DNA from: Paramecium octaurelia
Lineage: Eukaryota; Ciliophora; Oligohymenophorea; Peniculida; Parameciidae
DNA length: 64,000 nt
Reading direction: 5' to 3'
Assembly: GCA_905182995.1 (NCBI GenBank)
Contig: CAJJDP010000075.1
Location: 189,210 to 253,209 of the forward strand
Below are positions 49,052-60,924 of this stretch, piece after piece. Numbering within the stretch: the stretch's first letter is position 1; the number at the start of each line of letters is the position of its first letter. The position numbers and the translations under genes are program-made. The notes beneath the pieces were generated by a model. That model searched no databases and was not told the origin of the DNA. It saw nothing but the letters and a program-made list of their open reading frames with translations.

Positions 49052-50646
49052 ATGAAAGTCCATATCACAGGCAAATCTACAGAAGACCTCGACTATAATC
49101 TCAAGATCCAGGTCGCAGAGTCCTGACAGAAACTGATACGAAGACAAACATTTCAAGAAAATTCACCAAATTCGACTTTGATTCTGTGCTAACAATTAGA
49201 ACAAGTAAGGGTAGCAAGAAGTTTAAGCCACAACGCTTTGAAGCTAAACCTATTGTAAAGTATTTTGCAAAGCTAGAAAACTGAAGTCGACTCAGATTTG
49301 GAGACCTATTAAAGAATGGTTCTGGCCAAGATGAAAGAAAAGAATATTCTGCCAAAACAACGTTCTCTAAGCAATGCTACACCATAACAAAAGAGCTAAG
49401 ATCGTTATGCCTCTTTGGATTCACAAAACAGAATTAACAACAAATAAACTCAAAATGTGCATCCTAAGATTTTGTGGGATATGTCAGAAGAGGAGTGGCA
49501 ATAATTTGGTGATCGCTTTCCCCAACACTTTGAAAAGAAGAAGCTACTTGGAAGAGGTGGATTTTCATTAGTATGGTTGGGAGAACACAAAAGAACCAAA
49601 GAAAAGTTTGCTATCAAATAAATCCTTTCTACCAACACTCACCAATCCCACATGAAGGAAATTTGGTTTGGAATTCATTTCTTCCAAGATGGTCAACCCA
49701 AAAAGCAGTTTGCAAATTTTCCCGGCTGTAAGAATCTAGTACGTTTCCTCACATACGACATCAAACCTCAAGACACTTGGATATTTTAGGAAATTTGTGG
49801 AGAGAGTCTTGGAAATCAACTTTATGATCTCAAAGGAAAAAATATTAATAACGAACGCATGTATAAGGTAGATACACTTCATTTATATTTCAGTTGACTC
49901 ATAAACCTCTCTATAACACATTTCGAAAAGATTTGACTGAACTCAAGAAACTAATCAGAGAATTAGCATAGGCTCTTGATCTCTTGTAAGATCAAAGAAT
50001 CGTACATTCTGATCTTAAGACCGAAAACATTTTAGTTAAGAAAATCAAGAACGAGAACGATCTACATGAACTAACTTAAGTTAAATTGATTGATTATGGC
50101 AGTAGTTTTCCATTTGATGATTTAAAATAATTTTCAATGGCCACACCAGAGTAACTCATTTTTCTTATTTTAGATACATGTGTCCAGAAATACTTAACTA
50201 TATCTTATATGAGAATCAAATGAATTACCGTCCTTGTTTGATGAAGTATTTAAGAAATTACAAGAAACCTTGGGTAATTGATGTTTGGTCTCTGGGTTGT
50301 GTGGTACTTGAGATTATCTCAGGAATTCCCCTTTGGATGAGTCTTAAAACTATAGTTACCAAAAATGGAAAGGAAGTAATAGATTATGGATTATTTGCTG
50401 TTAAGGGTAGAGTTTTTGATAAAATAATTGATCGTTAAATGGAAGTTATTTAAAATTTAGATAGTTATATTGATAAAAATTATTCTGGTATGATTATAAT
50501 GTTATAATCAATTAGGCTTAAAGATTGACAATTAGACACGATTTATCTTGAAAGAAATGCTAAGTTTGGATCCAGAGAAAAGATTATCCCCGAAGCAAAT
50601 AGTCGAATACTTATCAACAAAAAAAGAACACCTTATAACTCAATGA
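49052..50646 (+). CDS. Protein kinase with HSD and DYG catalytic motifs
   Basis: The protein is 499 residues after introns of 18, 26, 23 and 28 nt. An N-terminal ~150-residue Gln/Ser-rich region precedes the kinase domain: glycine loop GRGGFSLVWLG, lysine in FAIKQI, VHSDLKTENILV in the catalytic loop, LIDYGSS in place of DFG, and TPEYMCPEIL in the activation segment. A ~25-residue insert with WVIDVWSLGCVVLEI marks helix F. HSD instead of HRD and DYG instead of DFG are tolerated in active kinases such as Mps1- and DYRK-like families, and the Asp residues needed for catalysis and magnesium are retained. So it is probably active, but I cannot place its family. The 18-nt first intron is at the lower size limit. 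Confidence 0.85.
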
Positions 50647-50719
50647 TTTATACTATTATACTTGTTTGTTGTCGACAGTTTTAGTTTATTTAATTAGGGT
50701 TTCCAAAGACTTTCGACTA

Positions 50720-52057
50720 TAATAATTGAAAAATCCTCATCTCATTGAATTAAATTTGAAAATAATTTTGGATGTCTTGAATAATATTTTAATTAATAAT
50801 TCATGAACTCAGTATCCACAAATATTTCTTTTTCAGATATTCGGGATGTGAAAATCTATTTAAAAATTCATTACAATGCTTTATATGGATAAGCAATTTA
50901 CTTATGTGGTGACGACGAAAGGTTGGGAATTTGGGATTCTACTAAAGCAATAAGACTCTAATGGAATGAGGTATAGTATTGAAGTTCAAAAAGAATAATG
51001 AATGGACTACCTGTCTTAAACTTCCAAGAATTTGTAAGAATTTTGAGTACAAATTCCTCTTAAATGATTATGATAATCCATCTCGATAAAAAGAAATTTG
51101 GGAACCTGGAGAAAATCGTATAATTACCAAACATTTATTATTGAATGGCAAGAAAGGGGAGTACTTTAATTGTAATAGTTCATTGAATTATTGTAGAGGA
51201 GCATTGGGGTTATAGAACAATCAAATTAAAGCTCAATCATAATTTATAGTTTGGGGAACGCATGATGATTATAGGTTCAATACCAGAAATAGGTTCTTGG
51301 AAAACACCTGTGTTAATGAAATAATAATAGAAGATTGATATACGTATTACTCAATCCATAATTCTGAAATAGTAACATAAGAGCCTATTCAACAATGGTC
51401 CATTTCATTTATTGTAAATCCTCTTAATTTTTATTTCCGATATTATTATGTGATTAGAAATGATGAATCTGGGAATATGATATGGGAAAGAGGGAATGGA
51501 CGTTATCTCAAAACTGCTGATCTCTCTTCTCTTCGATAAGTACTTGATCAATATGCACTCCATCCAATTAAAGTCAAAACATAAATCTACACAGCATTTC
51601 AAACAAAGCCATAATACAAAAATGGCTCATTTTCAACTACTAAAATTCCAAAATCAAAGATCAAACCTAATAGTTAAGGCTATTAATTTGCAGACAAAGA
51701 GCCTTCGTTCTTTTACTATGAAGAATTCGGAAGGTTGAACAAATTGGATTGGAATTTCGTAGTCTAGTTTCAAACATACGAAATAAATGAAAATATAATG
51801 ATTGGTCCTTATCCTCAAAACGAATAAGACATTTTATTATTGAAATAAAAATAAGTGAAGGCAGTCCTCAACTTGTAGACTCGTTTAGACATGTTTCATA
51901 GAGGAGTTAATTGGGAATAAATAGTTGATGCATACAAGAGATAGAATATAGTAATGAAGAATTATCAGATCTTTGATATGGATGCAGAAGATTTTGAGAA
52001 GAAATCCAACAAGGCCGTATAGATTCTCAAGAAATTAATCAATGAGTATGAGTACGT
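50720..52057. repeat. Direct repeat B, copy 1 (assembly overlap)
   Basis: This block matches 52059-53396 with a constant offset of 1,339 and no difference that I can see. It ends at the N. Interpretation as an unmerged contig overlap is the same as for repeat A. Confidence 0.94.
50803..52057 (+). pseudogene. Truncated duplicate of the laforin-like gene (assembly artefact)
   Basis: This is the 5' portion of the gene annotated at 52142-53636, from the same ATG through both CBM20 modules and into the phosphatase domain, stopping 12 bases before the codons of the HCTAGIGRAPS active site. It breaks at the N and never reaches a stop codon of its own. I do not regard it as a biological paralogue because both introns and flanks are identical. 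Confidence 0.9.
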
Positions 52058-52058
52058 N
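52058..52058. other. Single-N assembly gap
   Basis: One ambiguous base between the two 1,338-bp blocks, inside a reading frame. Confidence 0.95.
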
Positions 52059-53396
52059 TAATAATTGAAAAATCCTCATCTCATTGAATTAAATTTGAAA
52101 ATAATTTTGGATGTCTTGAATAATATTTTAATTAATAATTCATGAACTCAGTATCCACAAATATTTCTTTTTCAGATATTCGGGATGTGAAAATCTATTT
52201 AAAAATTCATTACAATGCTTTATATGGATAAGCAATTTACTTATGTGGTGACGACGAAAGGTTGGGAATTTGGGATTCTACTAAAGCAATAAGACTCTAA
52301 TGGAATGAGGTATAGTATTGAAGTTCAAAAAGAATAATGAATGGACTACCTGTCTTAAACTTCCAAGAATTTGTAAGAATTTTGAGTACAAATTCCTCTT
52401 AAATGATTATGATAATCCATCTCGATAAAAAGAAATTTGGGAACCTGGAGAAAATCGTATAATTACCAAACATTTATTATTGAATGGCAAGAAAGGGGAG
52501 TACTTTAATTGTAATAGTTCATTGAATTATTGTAGAGGAGCATTGGGGTTATAGAACAATCAAATTAAAGCTCAATCATAATTTATAGTTTGGGGAACGC
52601 ATGATGATTATAGGTTCAATACCAGAAATAGGTTCTTGGAAAACACCTGTGTTAATGAAATAATAATAGAAGATTGATATACGTATTACTCAATCCATAA
52701 TTCTGAAATAGTAACATAAGAGCCTATTCAACAATGGTCCATTTCATTTATTGTAAATCCTCTTAATTTTTATTTCCGATATTATTATGTGATTAGAAAT
52801 GATGAATCTGGGAATATGATATGGGAAAGAGGGAATGGACGTTATCTCAAAACTGCTGATCTCTCTTCTCTTCGATAAGTACTTGATCAATATGCACTCC
52901 ATCCAATTAAAGTCAAAACATAAATCTACACAGCATTTCAAACAAAGCCATAATACAAAAATGGCTCATTTTCAACTACTAAAATTCCAAAATCAAAGAT
53001 CAAACCTAATAGTTAAGGCTATTAATTTGCAGACAAAGAGCCTTCGTTCTTTTACTATGAAGAATTCGGAAGGTTGAACAAATTGGATTGGAATTTCGTA
53101 GTCTAGTTTCAAACATACGAAATAAATGAAAATATAATGATTGGTCCTTATCCTCAAAACGAATAAGACATTTTATTATTGAAATAAAAATAAGTGAAGG
53201 CAGTCCTCAACTTGTAGACTCGTTTAGACATGTTTCATAGAGGAGTTAATTGGGAATAAATAGTTGATGCATACAAGAGATAGAATATAGTAATGAAGAA
53301 TTATCAGATCTTTGATATGGATGCAGAAGATTTTGAGAAGAAATCCAACAAGGCCGTATAGATTCTCAAGAAATTAATCAATGAGTATGAGTACGT
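52059..53396. repeat. Direct repeat B, copy 2 (assembly overlap)
   Basis: Second copy of 50720-52057. This copy continues without a break into the rest of the phosphatase gene, so it is the one to keep. Confidence 0.94.
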
Positions 53397-53636
53397 GTAT
53401 GTTCATTGCACTGCTGGAATAGGGAGAGCCCCTTCAATTATTGTTTTATACTTAAGTTCGATTCTTTAATATGATTTAAAAGATGCTATCGAATTTGTTA
53501 AATAAAAACGATAATAGTTTTATGTTAATTATTGTAAATATCAGTGATATTAATAGCTATGCTAAAAAAATCTTTGCAGAAGACTCTTGTGTTTAATCAT
53601 GGATTGGGTTACTAGAATTTGGCTTAAACTTTGTGA
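52142..53636 (+). CDS. Laforin-like glucan phosphatase with two starch-binding modules
   Basis: The protein is 464 residues after introns of 23, 25, 29 and 23 nt. Module 1 (about 10-105) is a CBM20: VKIYLKIHYN, YLCGDDERLGIWD, YKFLLND, and WEPGENR. Module 2 (about 115-210) is a second CBM20: IIGSIPEIGSWK, FYFRYYYVI and WERGNGRYL. A dual-specificity phosphatase domain follows (about 285-460) with IMIGPYPQNEQDI, the general-acid region FDMDAEDFEKK, and the active-site loop HCTAGIGRAPS (Cys and Arg present). CBM20 plus DSP is the laforin arrangement, and the Gly between Thr-Ala and Ile fits glucan phosphatases. Likely role: dephosphorylating storage glucan (amylopectin/glycogen) in the cytosol. 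Human laforin has only one CBM20. Confidence 0.9.
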
Positions 53637-53804
53637 AGGATGGAATAATAATTTATATATAATTAGTTAAAAAATTTATAATTTCAAGGCCAAACTTTTC
53701 CAGTCGAATTGAGATGAAAATATTATCTAAGAATTTTATTAATATCCCATACCATTTATAAATATAAATTTTGTTTGAATTTCATTAAATTATTAATGAT
53801 AGAT

Positions 53805-54886
53805 ATGGAAATTATTCATGCTTTTTAATGTTTGATCTCATTTCAGCAATAAGAACATCATTAACACAAAGCGCATCTACAATTTACTGACAATAAAATA
53901 AATCTACTTTTGAATACTCAGTGTTTTGAAATAGAAATATCCTATAAATTAAAATTAAAATGGAAATGCCAAGATAGCAAATTAACTTCAATTCATTTTC
54001 AGTAATTCACAATTTAAGCTGACAATGAAGATCTCCTTAAACTCAAGAAGCATTTAGATTGTTCAGCCACATATGTCGGAATTAGAGAAATTTATGATAA
54101 TGTTATATTAATTTAATAAACAGACTTTGCTAAAGTAATAAGTGAATTTCATTTTTAGATATGCTCGCTTAAAAACAAATTGGATGGGAAAAAGTACTTT
54201 TGTAAGTGTTATAAAAAAGCAGAAGTTGAGAAATATAAAATATATGAGCAATTGGTTATTCAGCGTAAATTAGGTGATTTCAAGAATGTTGCTCAAATAA
54301 TTGATTTCTATGAATCATCTAATTCCTATTATTTTATATATGAATAGATGAAGAGGATTCATTATCATAGTCTGAGTCATGAAGATATATAATCGATGAT
54401 GTTTGTATATTCAATTTTATATTAGGATATTTTATGTTGTGTAAAAATGTTGATAGTGAATCGTGTCTTCCATTCCCAAATAAATTTAACTAACATTGTA
54501 ATGGATAAAGATATGAATTGTAAACTTGTGGGTTTTGAACATGCTGAATTATTAAATGAAGAGAGTGCTCTATAAAATTCATTGATGTTGACAATGGTAG
54601 GACATGTGATGGTCAAATTGTATTAACTAATCACTTAATTAGATATCAATACAATTCTATTAACAAGGAGTAGATATCCATCCCTGATTATGGTAATTCC
54701 CTTGTGTAAGGATTGTTGCAAACTGATTTGGATCAGTAAATCAATATTGAGCAGGCCTTGAGTCATGAATACTTCGAATATTTCGATTACAATTCTAGTC
54801 CCATGATGCAAAAATAGATTGTACCAAAATTGAAGTCATTCATTACCTAATAGTCTCTTTCATCGCCTATAGAGACCAACATCTGA
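53805..54886 (+). CDS. PH-like/pseudokinase protein
   Basis: The protein is 352 residues after one 23-nt intron near 54625. Residues 1-110 form a beta-rich module clearly related to the N-terminal module of the active kinase at 6831: both have a hydrophobic strand-W-K/T pattern, a Phe-Gln strand, an acidic turn and an L-x-x-L-K-x-[HK]-L/C helix. A kinase fold follows: KKYFCKCYKK aligns with the ATP-lysine strand, NVAQIIDFYES with helix C/beta-4, but the catalytic loop reads HSQINLTNIVMD (no catalytic Asp) and the metal site reads VGFEHAE instead of DFG. No glycine loop is visible. It is therefore a predicted pseudokinase, likely a scaffold or allosteric partner. The end is Ser/Gln-rich. Confidence 0.82.
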
Positions 54887-54926
54887 TTTTTATATTTACT
54901 TTTATAATTTAATTTTACTCAAAATT

Positions 54927-57100
54927 ATGATTATCTCCAAAGATGCTGAATTAGGATCTCCTGAAACTTAAATGGAAATCATGTAATTGATAGTCCCTAG
55001 GTCTCTCCTTATAACAAAATTTAACAAAAAGCAATACACCACAACATCACTCTGATATTAAAAAGGATACTTGAGATGAGAGATTGCAATCCTTGGATGA
55101 TAAATCATATATTCTCATTTCTTAATTACTATTTATGACTTAATCTTTTAAGATTAGTTTCTTCTCAATTTAACAGTAGAACTATTAGAATTACTCACTA
55201 AAAGTGGTATCCAATTTTACAATACTCTAATTTAGCTGTCTTCTCCACTTCCTATAAAACTCCACAAATAGTATACAGTCTTATGTCTGTTTCTAAATTA
55301 GATTTCGTTACTGCCTAAACAAGATCTAGAATCATTAAGATCATCTCATTTCTATTCAGATCATCATTAGCTGTTTTTAACTCAGATCTTATGATGGTCC
55401 CTTATACTAAATTTATCTCCTTATTCTAGAAGAAGCAATTAGGATATTTGTGCCTGCTACTCTTGAATAACCCCTACAGAAATCCAAATAGAAGACAGGA
55501 CACTGTTGGATCTAGAAATTAGAGTGGCTATGAACAATAAGGTTTTAGTCAATATCCATATAAATAGAATGATTAAAATTAATTACCTTATAGATAAAAT
55601 TATTCAAACCAAATCAATAATCAAATATGTATCAAAATACCTGCTATTTAATAATTTGGATATTAATCCTAACCCTTATATACACAACCTTAATATAATC
55701 CTCTATACTTCAAACCTCAGTTTAAGATTATCTAAATTTGAATTCTACAGAATTCAATGAAGAAATGTTGAATTTACCATCCAAAATTTAAGTGATGGAA
55801 TTGATACTACCATACTCTATTATTATGGATAGTCTAGAGCCAATTTTAAAAGATTGTCAATTTATTAGAAATTGCAATGAGTCCCAATTATTTATTATCT
55901 AAGAGTATGAATCAAGAAAAGTCAAAGAAGCAATTAAATAAAATTAATACAAAGGATAATGAAAGCTTTTACTTATCAACCCAAAGAATTTTAAGTAATA
56001 TTCTATGATGTGATATTAAATTATCAGATTTTTAATTTGATGTGCTCACTGTTCTAATCATGATTGATTCACAATCTCTAAGAATTTAGAAGTTGGGATT
56101 TAAAATACTTTCATTAATGTTTGATCCATATAGACTCTAATTTACCAATCATTTACCTATCTAATTTGAAAACTATACTAAAGTCGAATGGATTGGACAT
56201 TAGATGGATAGAAGGTAGAGGAATTCTAATACTATGCTCTTTAAACTTTCTCAAATTTGGCTATAAATGATTACATTAGAACATAAATACTACTTTAAAA
56301 GGAATTGAATTTTTCTTGAAGGTGTTGAGAGAAAGCTATAGAGTTATTGCTCATAGATTGGCTGCCAAAGGATTGTTAAATTTATCAATTAAATCAAGAG
56401 AAACTAAACTATCAATTGTCTTCTTGTTGGAGGAGGAAATACAAAGATTGCAAATGGGAGAGATGAACACTGTGGTTTAAGGATATTTTATTTTGTGTAA
56501 CATTCAAAATAATTATAAGTAAATCATAATGTTCAAATATATTAGTTTAAGAACAAAAGAAAGAGGATAGTTATTGTGATTTATATACATACAATAACTA
56601 AATATTTTTTTATCCCAAGGTCAAATAGATTTGGTACTTGAATTTTGACACTAATTGAATAACTTAATTATTTCTTGATAATAGCTAACTGAAATTCTCC
56701 GTTTATTCATGATAAATGAATTTAGTAGATGATACTTCAATATTCTCATTTAATTTTAAATCATTTTAGATAATGTAATTATCTGTAAGATCTTTCTATA
56801 AATTTTTGGTTTAATCAAATACAAAGCAACTATCTTGCATATTATCTTGGAAATTCAATTTTCAAATTATAATTAGTATAACTCTCCTTTAAAGATTATT
56901 ATTATAAATATCTTAATGATGCAAAGCTCTGCAGTATCATTTGCGAAGTGTTCATGATTACAACTAAATGTGGAATCTTCGAAAAATAATCAAGTAAGTC
57001 TGTCCTTATGTATATGATAGATAGAATTAAAAATAAACGTTTCATAATTTCAACATTTTATAATTCATTTCATTTTCAATAAATTTCTTATTGTTTCTGA
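54927..57100 (+). CDS. Armadillo/HEAT-like helical repeat protein, exon structure unresolved
   Basis: Coding on the plus strand is evident in several blocks in different frames: KAIHHNITLILKRILEMRDC, DQFLLNLTVELLELLTKSG, a Gln/Asn/Tyr-rich linker (NPYRNPNRRQDTVG, then YEQQGFSQYPYKQ), NSTEFNEEMLNLPSKIQVME, the armadillo-like run ALQTFSNLAINDYIRTQILL, and FLKVLRESYRVIAHRLAAKG followed by LLNLSIKSRETKLS. A further helical block (NYLAYYLGNSIFKLQL) lies beyond 56800, apparently ending TGA 57098-57100. Each change of frame can be met by short GT-AG introns but I could not fix them all, and stops around 56580-56760 are not explained. The fold is inferred as alpha-alpha superhelix. If the last block belongs, the 3' end overlaps the opposite gene by about 36 bp. 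Confidence 0.55.
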
Positions 57101-57837
57101 GTTGATTGAATTATTGTATCCACTCTTATTTACACTATTATTATGTTTTGTCTAACTTCTGTTTTGTTGTATATTACATATTTCAGCTAGAGTCTATCGG
57201 CCTTTCATCATATATTAACTAATTTAGATGTTATTTGATCGTTGATTATTAGAGGCCTACTATTGTTACAATAGCTTATTGTATCTCTTAAAGAGTTCAT
57301 CACATGAGCTTCTATGAGAGGTGTAACCTCCATGTTGAGAGAAGGAGGATAACTTCTTTGGAGAAATTTACCTCTAAGAGGTAGACCCATCATTACTCTA
57401 ATCCTTTTTCTTTGATTCTGATTAACAACTATCATACTTTACTCATACTTAGATTTCTTTAATCTAGAGAGACCCTCTTGTAATCTCTTTATTTCTTGAT
57501 TAGCCTCCTCCAACTTTGATTATAATCCATCCTAATACAATTTCATCTACTATTCTAACTAAAATTAAAAATGTCTTCATACACTTATGTGATTTCGGAT
57601 GTCTGCTTCCTATTATTGCAATACAGATTCCAACTTCTTATAATCCAGATTGCTGTTCCTCAGTTATCGAGACAACTTGCTAATTCGCTGTATCAGATCC
57701 TGACAACTCCAATTCTCAATGCCATTGATCTTCTCGTTACAAAATATCATCATCTGATGTAATATGTTAAAGTCTTATACTTCTTCTAAAAGATTGCGCA
57801 ATCCTTATTCGACTTCCTATTTCTCATGCCTGTTCAT
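57065..57837 (-). CDS. Coiled-coil protein with basic Gln/Ser/Asn-rich tail
   Basis: The protein is 241 residues after introns of 24 and 23 nt; the frame closes exactly. The first ~130 residues are helical coiled coil (QGLRNLLEEVQDF, LEQQMKLYQDGLQSKLEE then ANQEIKRLQEGLSRL). The second part is disordered (SPKKLSSFSQHGGYTS, RYNKLLQQQQASNN) with serine and basic clusters. No catalytic or membrane motif is present. It may be a structural or adaptor protein. Its ATG is 38 bp from the divergent PP2A-A start, so the two genes must share a very compact upstream region. Confidence 0.8.
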
Positions 57838-57875
57838 TTAACGAAATTAATTAAACTAAATCTCAATTTTTTAAA
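57838..57875. promoter_or_regulatory. 38-bp divergent intergenic region
   Basis: The whole space between the start codons of two oppositely oriented genes is 38 AT-rich bases. Any core promoters and both 5' leaders must lie here or inside the neighbouring coding sequence. No motif is recognised. Confidence 0.6.
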
Positions 57876-59684
57876 ATGGAAGAAGAAGACTGCACTATTT
57901 TTATTGAAGAACTCAAAAGCGATGATCCCACTCTCAAGCTCAATGCCGTAGACAAAATCGTAACTATAGCACAAATCCTTGGCCCTGCAAGGACATGCCA
58001 AGAACTCATTCCTTATTTAATAGACATCATTGAAGAATAGGATAACGAAGATGAATTCCTCATTAAATTAGCGAAAGAATTAGTCAATCTCAAACCTTAC
58101 ACTGGTGCCAATATTCATTTGTTAAATGCGCCTTTAGAAATACTGAGTTCTATGGAAGAGCCTTTAGTCAGAGATAAAGCAGTCGAATCCTTAATCTTAC
58201 TTGCAGAAGGAATGCCTAACAGTAAACTCAATCCATTTTAATTTTACTAGGTTTTTTTGAAAGTCACTTTTTTTAAATTGTCCAATAACTAGGCCAATGG
58301 GACAACTTTCCTTCCAGAATATCAGCAGCTAGTCTTCTACCACTCACTTACAAACATGTTTCATTAGAAAAATAAAATACTCTTTGGGATTTATTCAAAT
58401 AACTATGCGGAGATGACACTCCCATGGTTAGAAGAGTTTGCGCAGGAGTTTTGCCTGATCTTGCCAAAATGAAATGCTAACCATAACAATTAATATAATT
58501 ATGGGAAGCACTGCTCAAAGATCCCATCGACAGTGTTAAAATTAAAGCAATTGAAGGATCCCAATATATGCTCAAATTAATTGATGAAGAACATGAATTA
58601 GAAACATAGATTCAAGGATACTTTGCTCTAGCTGATCCCAAAGAAAAAAGTTGGCGAGTTAGATATACTGTTCCTGAGTGTTTTGAAAGTATAATTGACA
58701 TCATAGTTAAACTAAGTAAGAAGTTGTTTTAAAAATTTAAGATAAAAATAAAAGTATTTTAAAAAATCAAGCAGTCCCTGTGTTTTAATAACTACTTAAA
58801 GATACCGAGCCTGAAGTAAGATCTATGGCATTAATTGCTATTTATCATTTATTAAAAGAGCTACCTGCTTCTAACAAAGATTCATTTTTACCATTATTCT
58901 AAGCTCTATCTACAGACACTTCATAACATGTTAGGATGTCTTTGGCAGAACAAATTTGCAAGATATCCAAATAATATCAGGTTTAAATCGTATTGCAAAA
59001 TTTCATACCCTTAATTACAACTTTGATTAAGGATGATGTTGTAGAAATCAAAATCATGCTCGCTCACAATTTGGATCAGTTGTCATAAGCAATTGGACAG
59101 GAAAACTCAAAAAAACACTTAGTTCCACTGATATAGACCTTCGCATCAGAGAAACAATGGAGGTACAGATTAGAAATGATGTCTATCATACCCAAACTTC
59201 TCAAGGTGGCAGGTTATGACAGTTTCTTAGAGTTATAAGAAGTGTACCTTGAAAAGGGTGTTTTGAATCACTATTAAGCAATTAGAGATTAGGCTATAGA
59301 AAATCTAATCCAATTGAGTGAAGTCTTTGGATATGATAAGATCAGGGAGTTCATTTTAAAATGCATCAATAAACAATTCGAGCATTAGAATTACATCTAT
59401 AGAGTGTCAGCAATGCATAGTATTGCAAAATTAAAGAATACATTATCGAAGGATGATCTAGTAAATTAATTTAAAGTATAGAATATCTACTATTAATTAC
59501 AAAGGAAGTAACCCAGAAGTCTTTGAATGATAAAGTTCCTAATGTTAGACTGAACATTTTCAAGTTGTTCACAGCAATCCAAAATAAATTAGACAACAAG
59601 ACTCAAAATGAGTTCAAAAATAAAGCAAGAACTCTATAATAGGATTAGGATATAGATGTGAAATATTTTGCATAAAAAATTTGA
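57876..59684 (+). CDS. PPP2R1A: PP2A scaffold (A/PR65) subunit
   Basis: The protein is 574 residues after introns of 29, 26 and 29 nt. HEAT repeats run end to end: FIEELKSDDPTLKLNAVDKI, EEPLVRDKAVESLILLAEG, LCGDDTPMVRRVCAGVLPDLA, LADPKEKSWRVRYTVPECFESI, ASEKQWRYRLEMMSIIPKLL, and the last helix RTLQQDQDIDVKYFAQKI. These match PR65 repeat by repeat, and length is near the family's 589. The A subunit is the horseshoe scaffold that holds the catalytic C and variable B subunits of protein phosphatase 2A. It is cytosolic and essential in other eukaryotes. Identification is secure. Confidence 0.95.
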
Positions 59685-59733
59685 TTGATTTCTATATATA
59701 TATGTTTCAATAACATAAATTTTGATATATAGA

Positions 59734-60924
59734 TCATTTCTATTAAATTTCAGTTTTTGATTCGCTTTCAAATGTGTATTAAAATGCAATTGGATTTGTA
59801 GCAGTAGATATTTTTTTCATATACCCTAGAGTAGTATTTTGAAGAAAGTTATCTCCTTTTGGCCCAACAAATGAAGTTGATTTTCTATAATTTCTATCTG
59901 TGCTCTGACATACTCTCAAAACTTAGGAAGCTGATTTCTCAATTTTCTATCTTTTGGTTCTACTTGTTAAATAAATTTTGACATTCTGAAAATACAATTG
60001 CAATTCATCCTACTCTTTTTTTGTTGGAACATACCATCTAGAATATGAGATGAGATTACTTAGGTTGGGAGATGTTGCAATTTTTGAAATTGTTACTGAT
60101 GGATCCAAATTATCTCACAGAGGCTGTCAATTTGTTATATTCGTTAAATAGTTCATAGACTTGCAATGCTTATTTCTGATCTAGCTGTGTGTAACACTCC
60201 ATAAATTGTCGTATGAACCTACAATACTTAAAAAGAGAATTCATAAACCGTACCTTTCAAGCATCAAATACATGGCTATTAGATCGTTCCAGATTAGTAA
60301 GTAAATTTCCATGACCACTGTTCTGTTGTGGAGTTTAGAGATACTGAGGAATAGCTGAAACTAGGAGATATTAATACATCATATTAAGCTAGGATGAAGT
60401 TTAGACAATTGATAGCTTTGTAGAATTGAATGACCGATGTATCTATATCTTTGAAGAGGACCTCAATGTTGATTTTTAGTTTGCTTCTATTTGATATTTC
60501 TTAGATGCAGGAGAGTTTATGGATTATCATCGTTTGAATGCCGATGAACTTATTGAGGATGTCCTCTTTGTTGGTAGGTGCCCAACCATTAAAGTAATTT
60601 AATTACTATACAAATAATCTACCATGTTTGACATCTCCCATAAGCACATGCATGGTGAGCAGAACTTTTAGCTTTTTATGATTGTCTAGTGTTTGGGGGA
60701 TGAGTCTTAGGAATTCACGACACACTTGAACAATAGTCATACTTTAAACTAGTTAATCAATTTCGGACAGACAAGGAAATCCTAGATACTATTGAAACAA
60801 ATCTACCTTGCAACATCTACTTGACATCTTCCAGATCCACAGTCTCTTGATTATCGAATATTGAGGATTCGAATAGTTTTCTCTCAAATCTGGATTGTTT
60901 CTTAAAGAAGTTTTTTATAAACAT
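59734..60924 (-). CDS. ANTH-domain (AP180/CALM-like) protein
   Basis: The protein is 361 residues after introns of 25, 23, 35 and 22 nt. The helical N-terminal region has the ANTH layout: a helix pair ending FLRLIPQTLDNHKKLKVLL, then the middle TVVMEIYLLIWNDLIAMY, and the diagnostic QALQVYELFNEYNKLTASVR corresponding to ALxIYKxF...FL in AP180. The tail (about 270-361) is basic and Ser/Gln-rich without obvious clathrin boxes. The phosphoinositide-binding K-x9-K-x-K-H motif is not intact at the N-terminus, though KKQ and HKK clusters exist. It is probably an endocytic adaptor. The call rests on pattern and is moderate. Confidence 0.68.
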
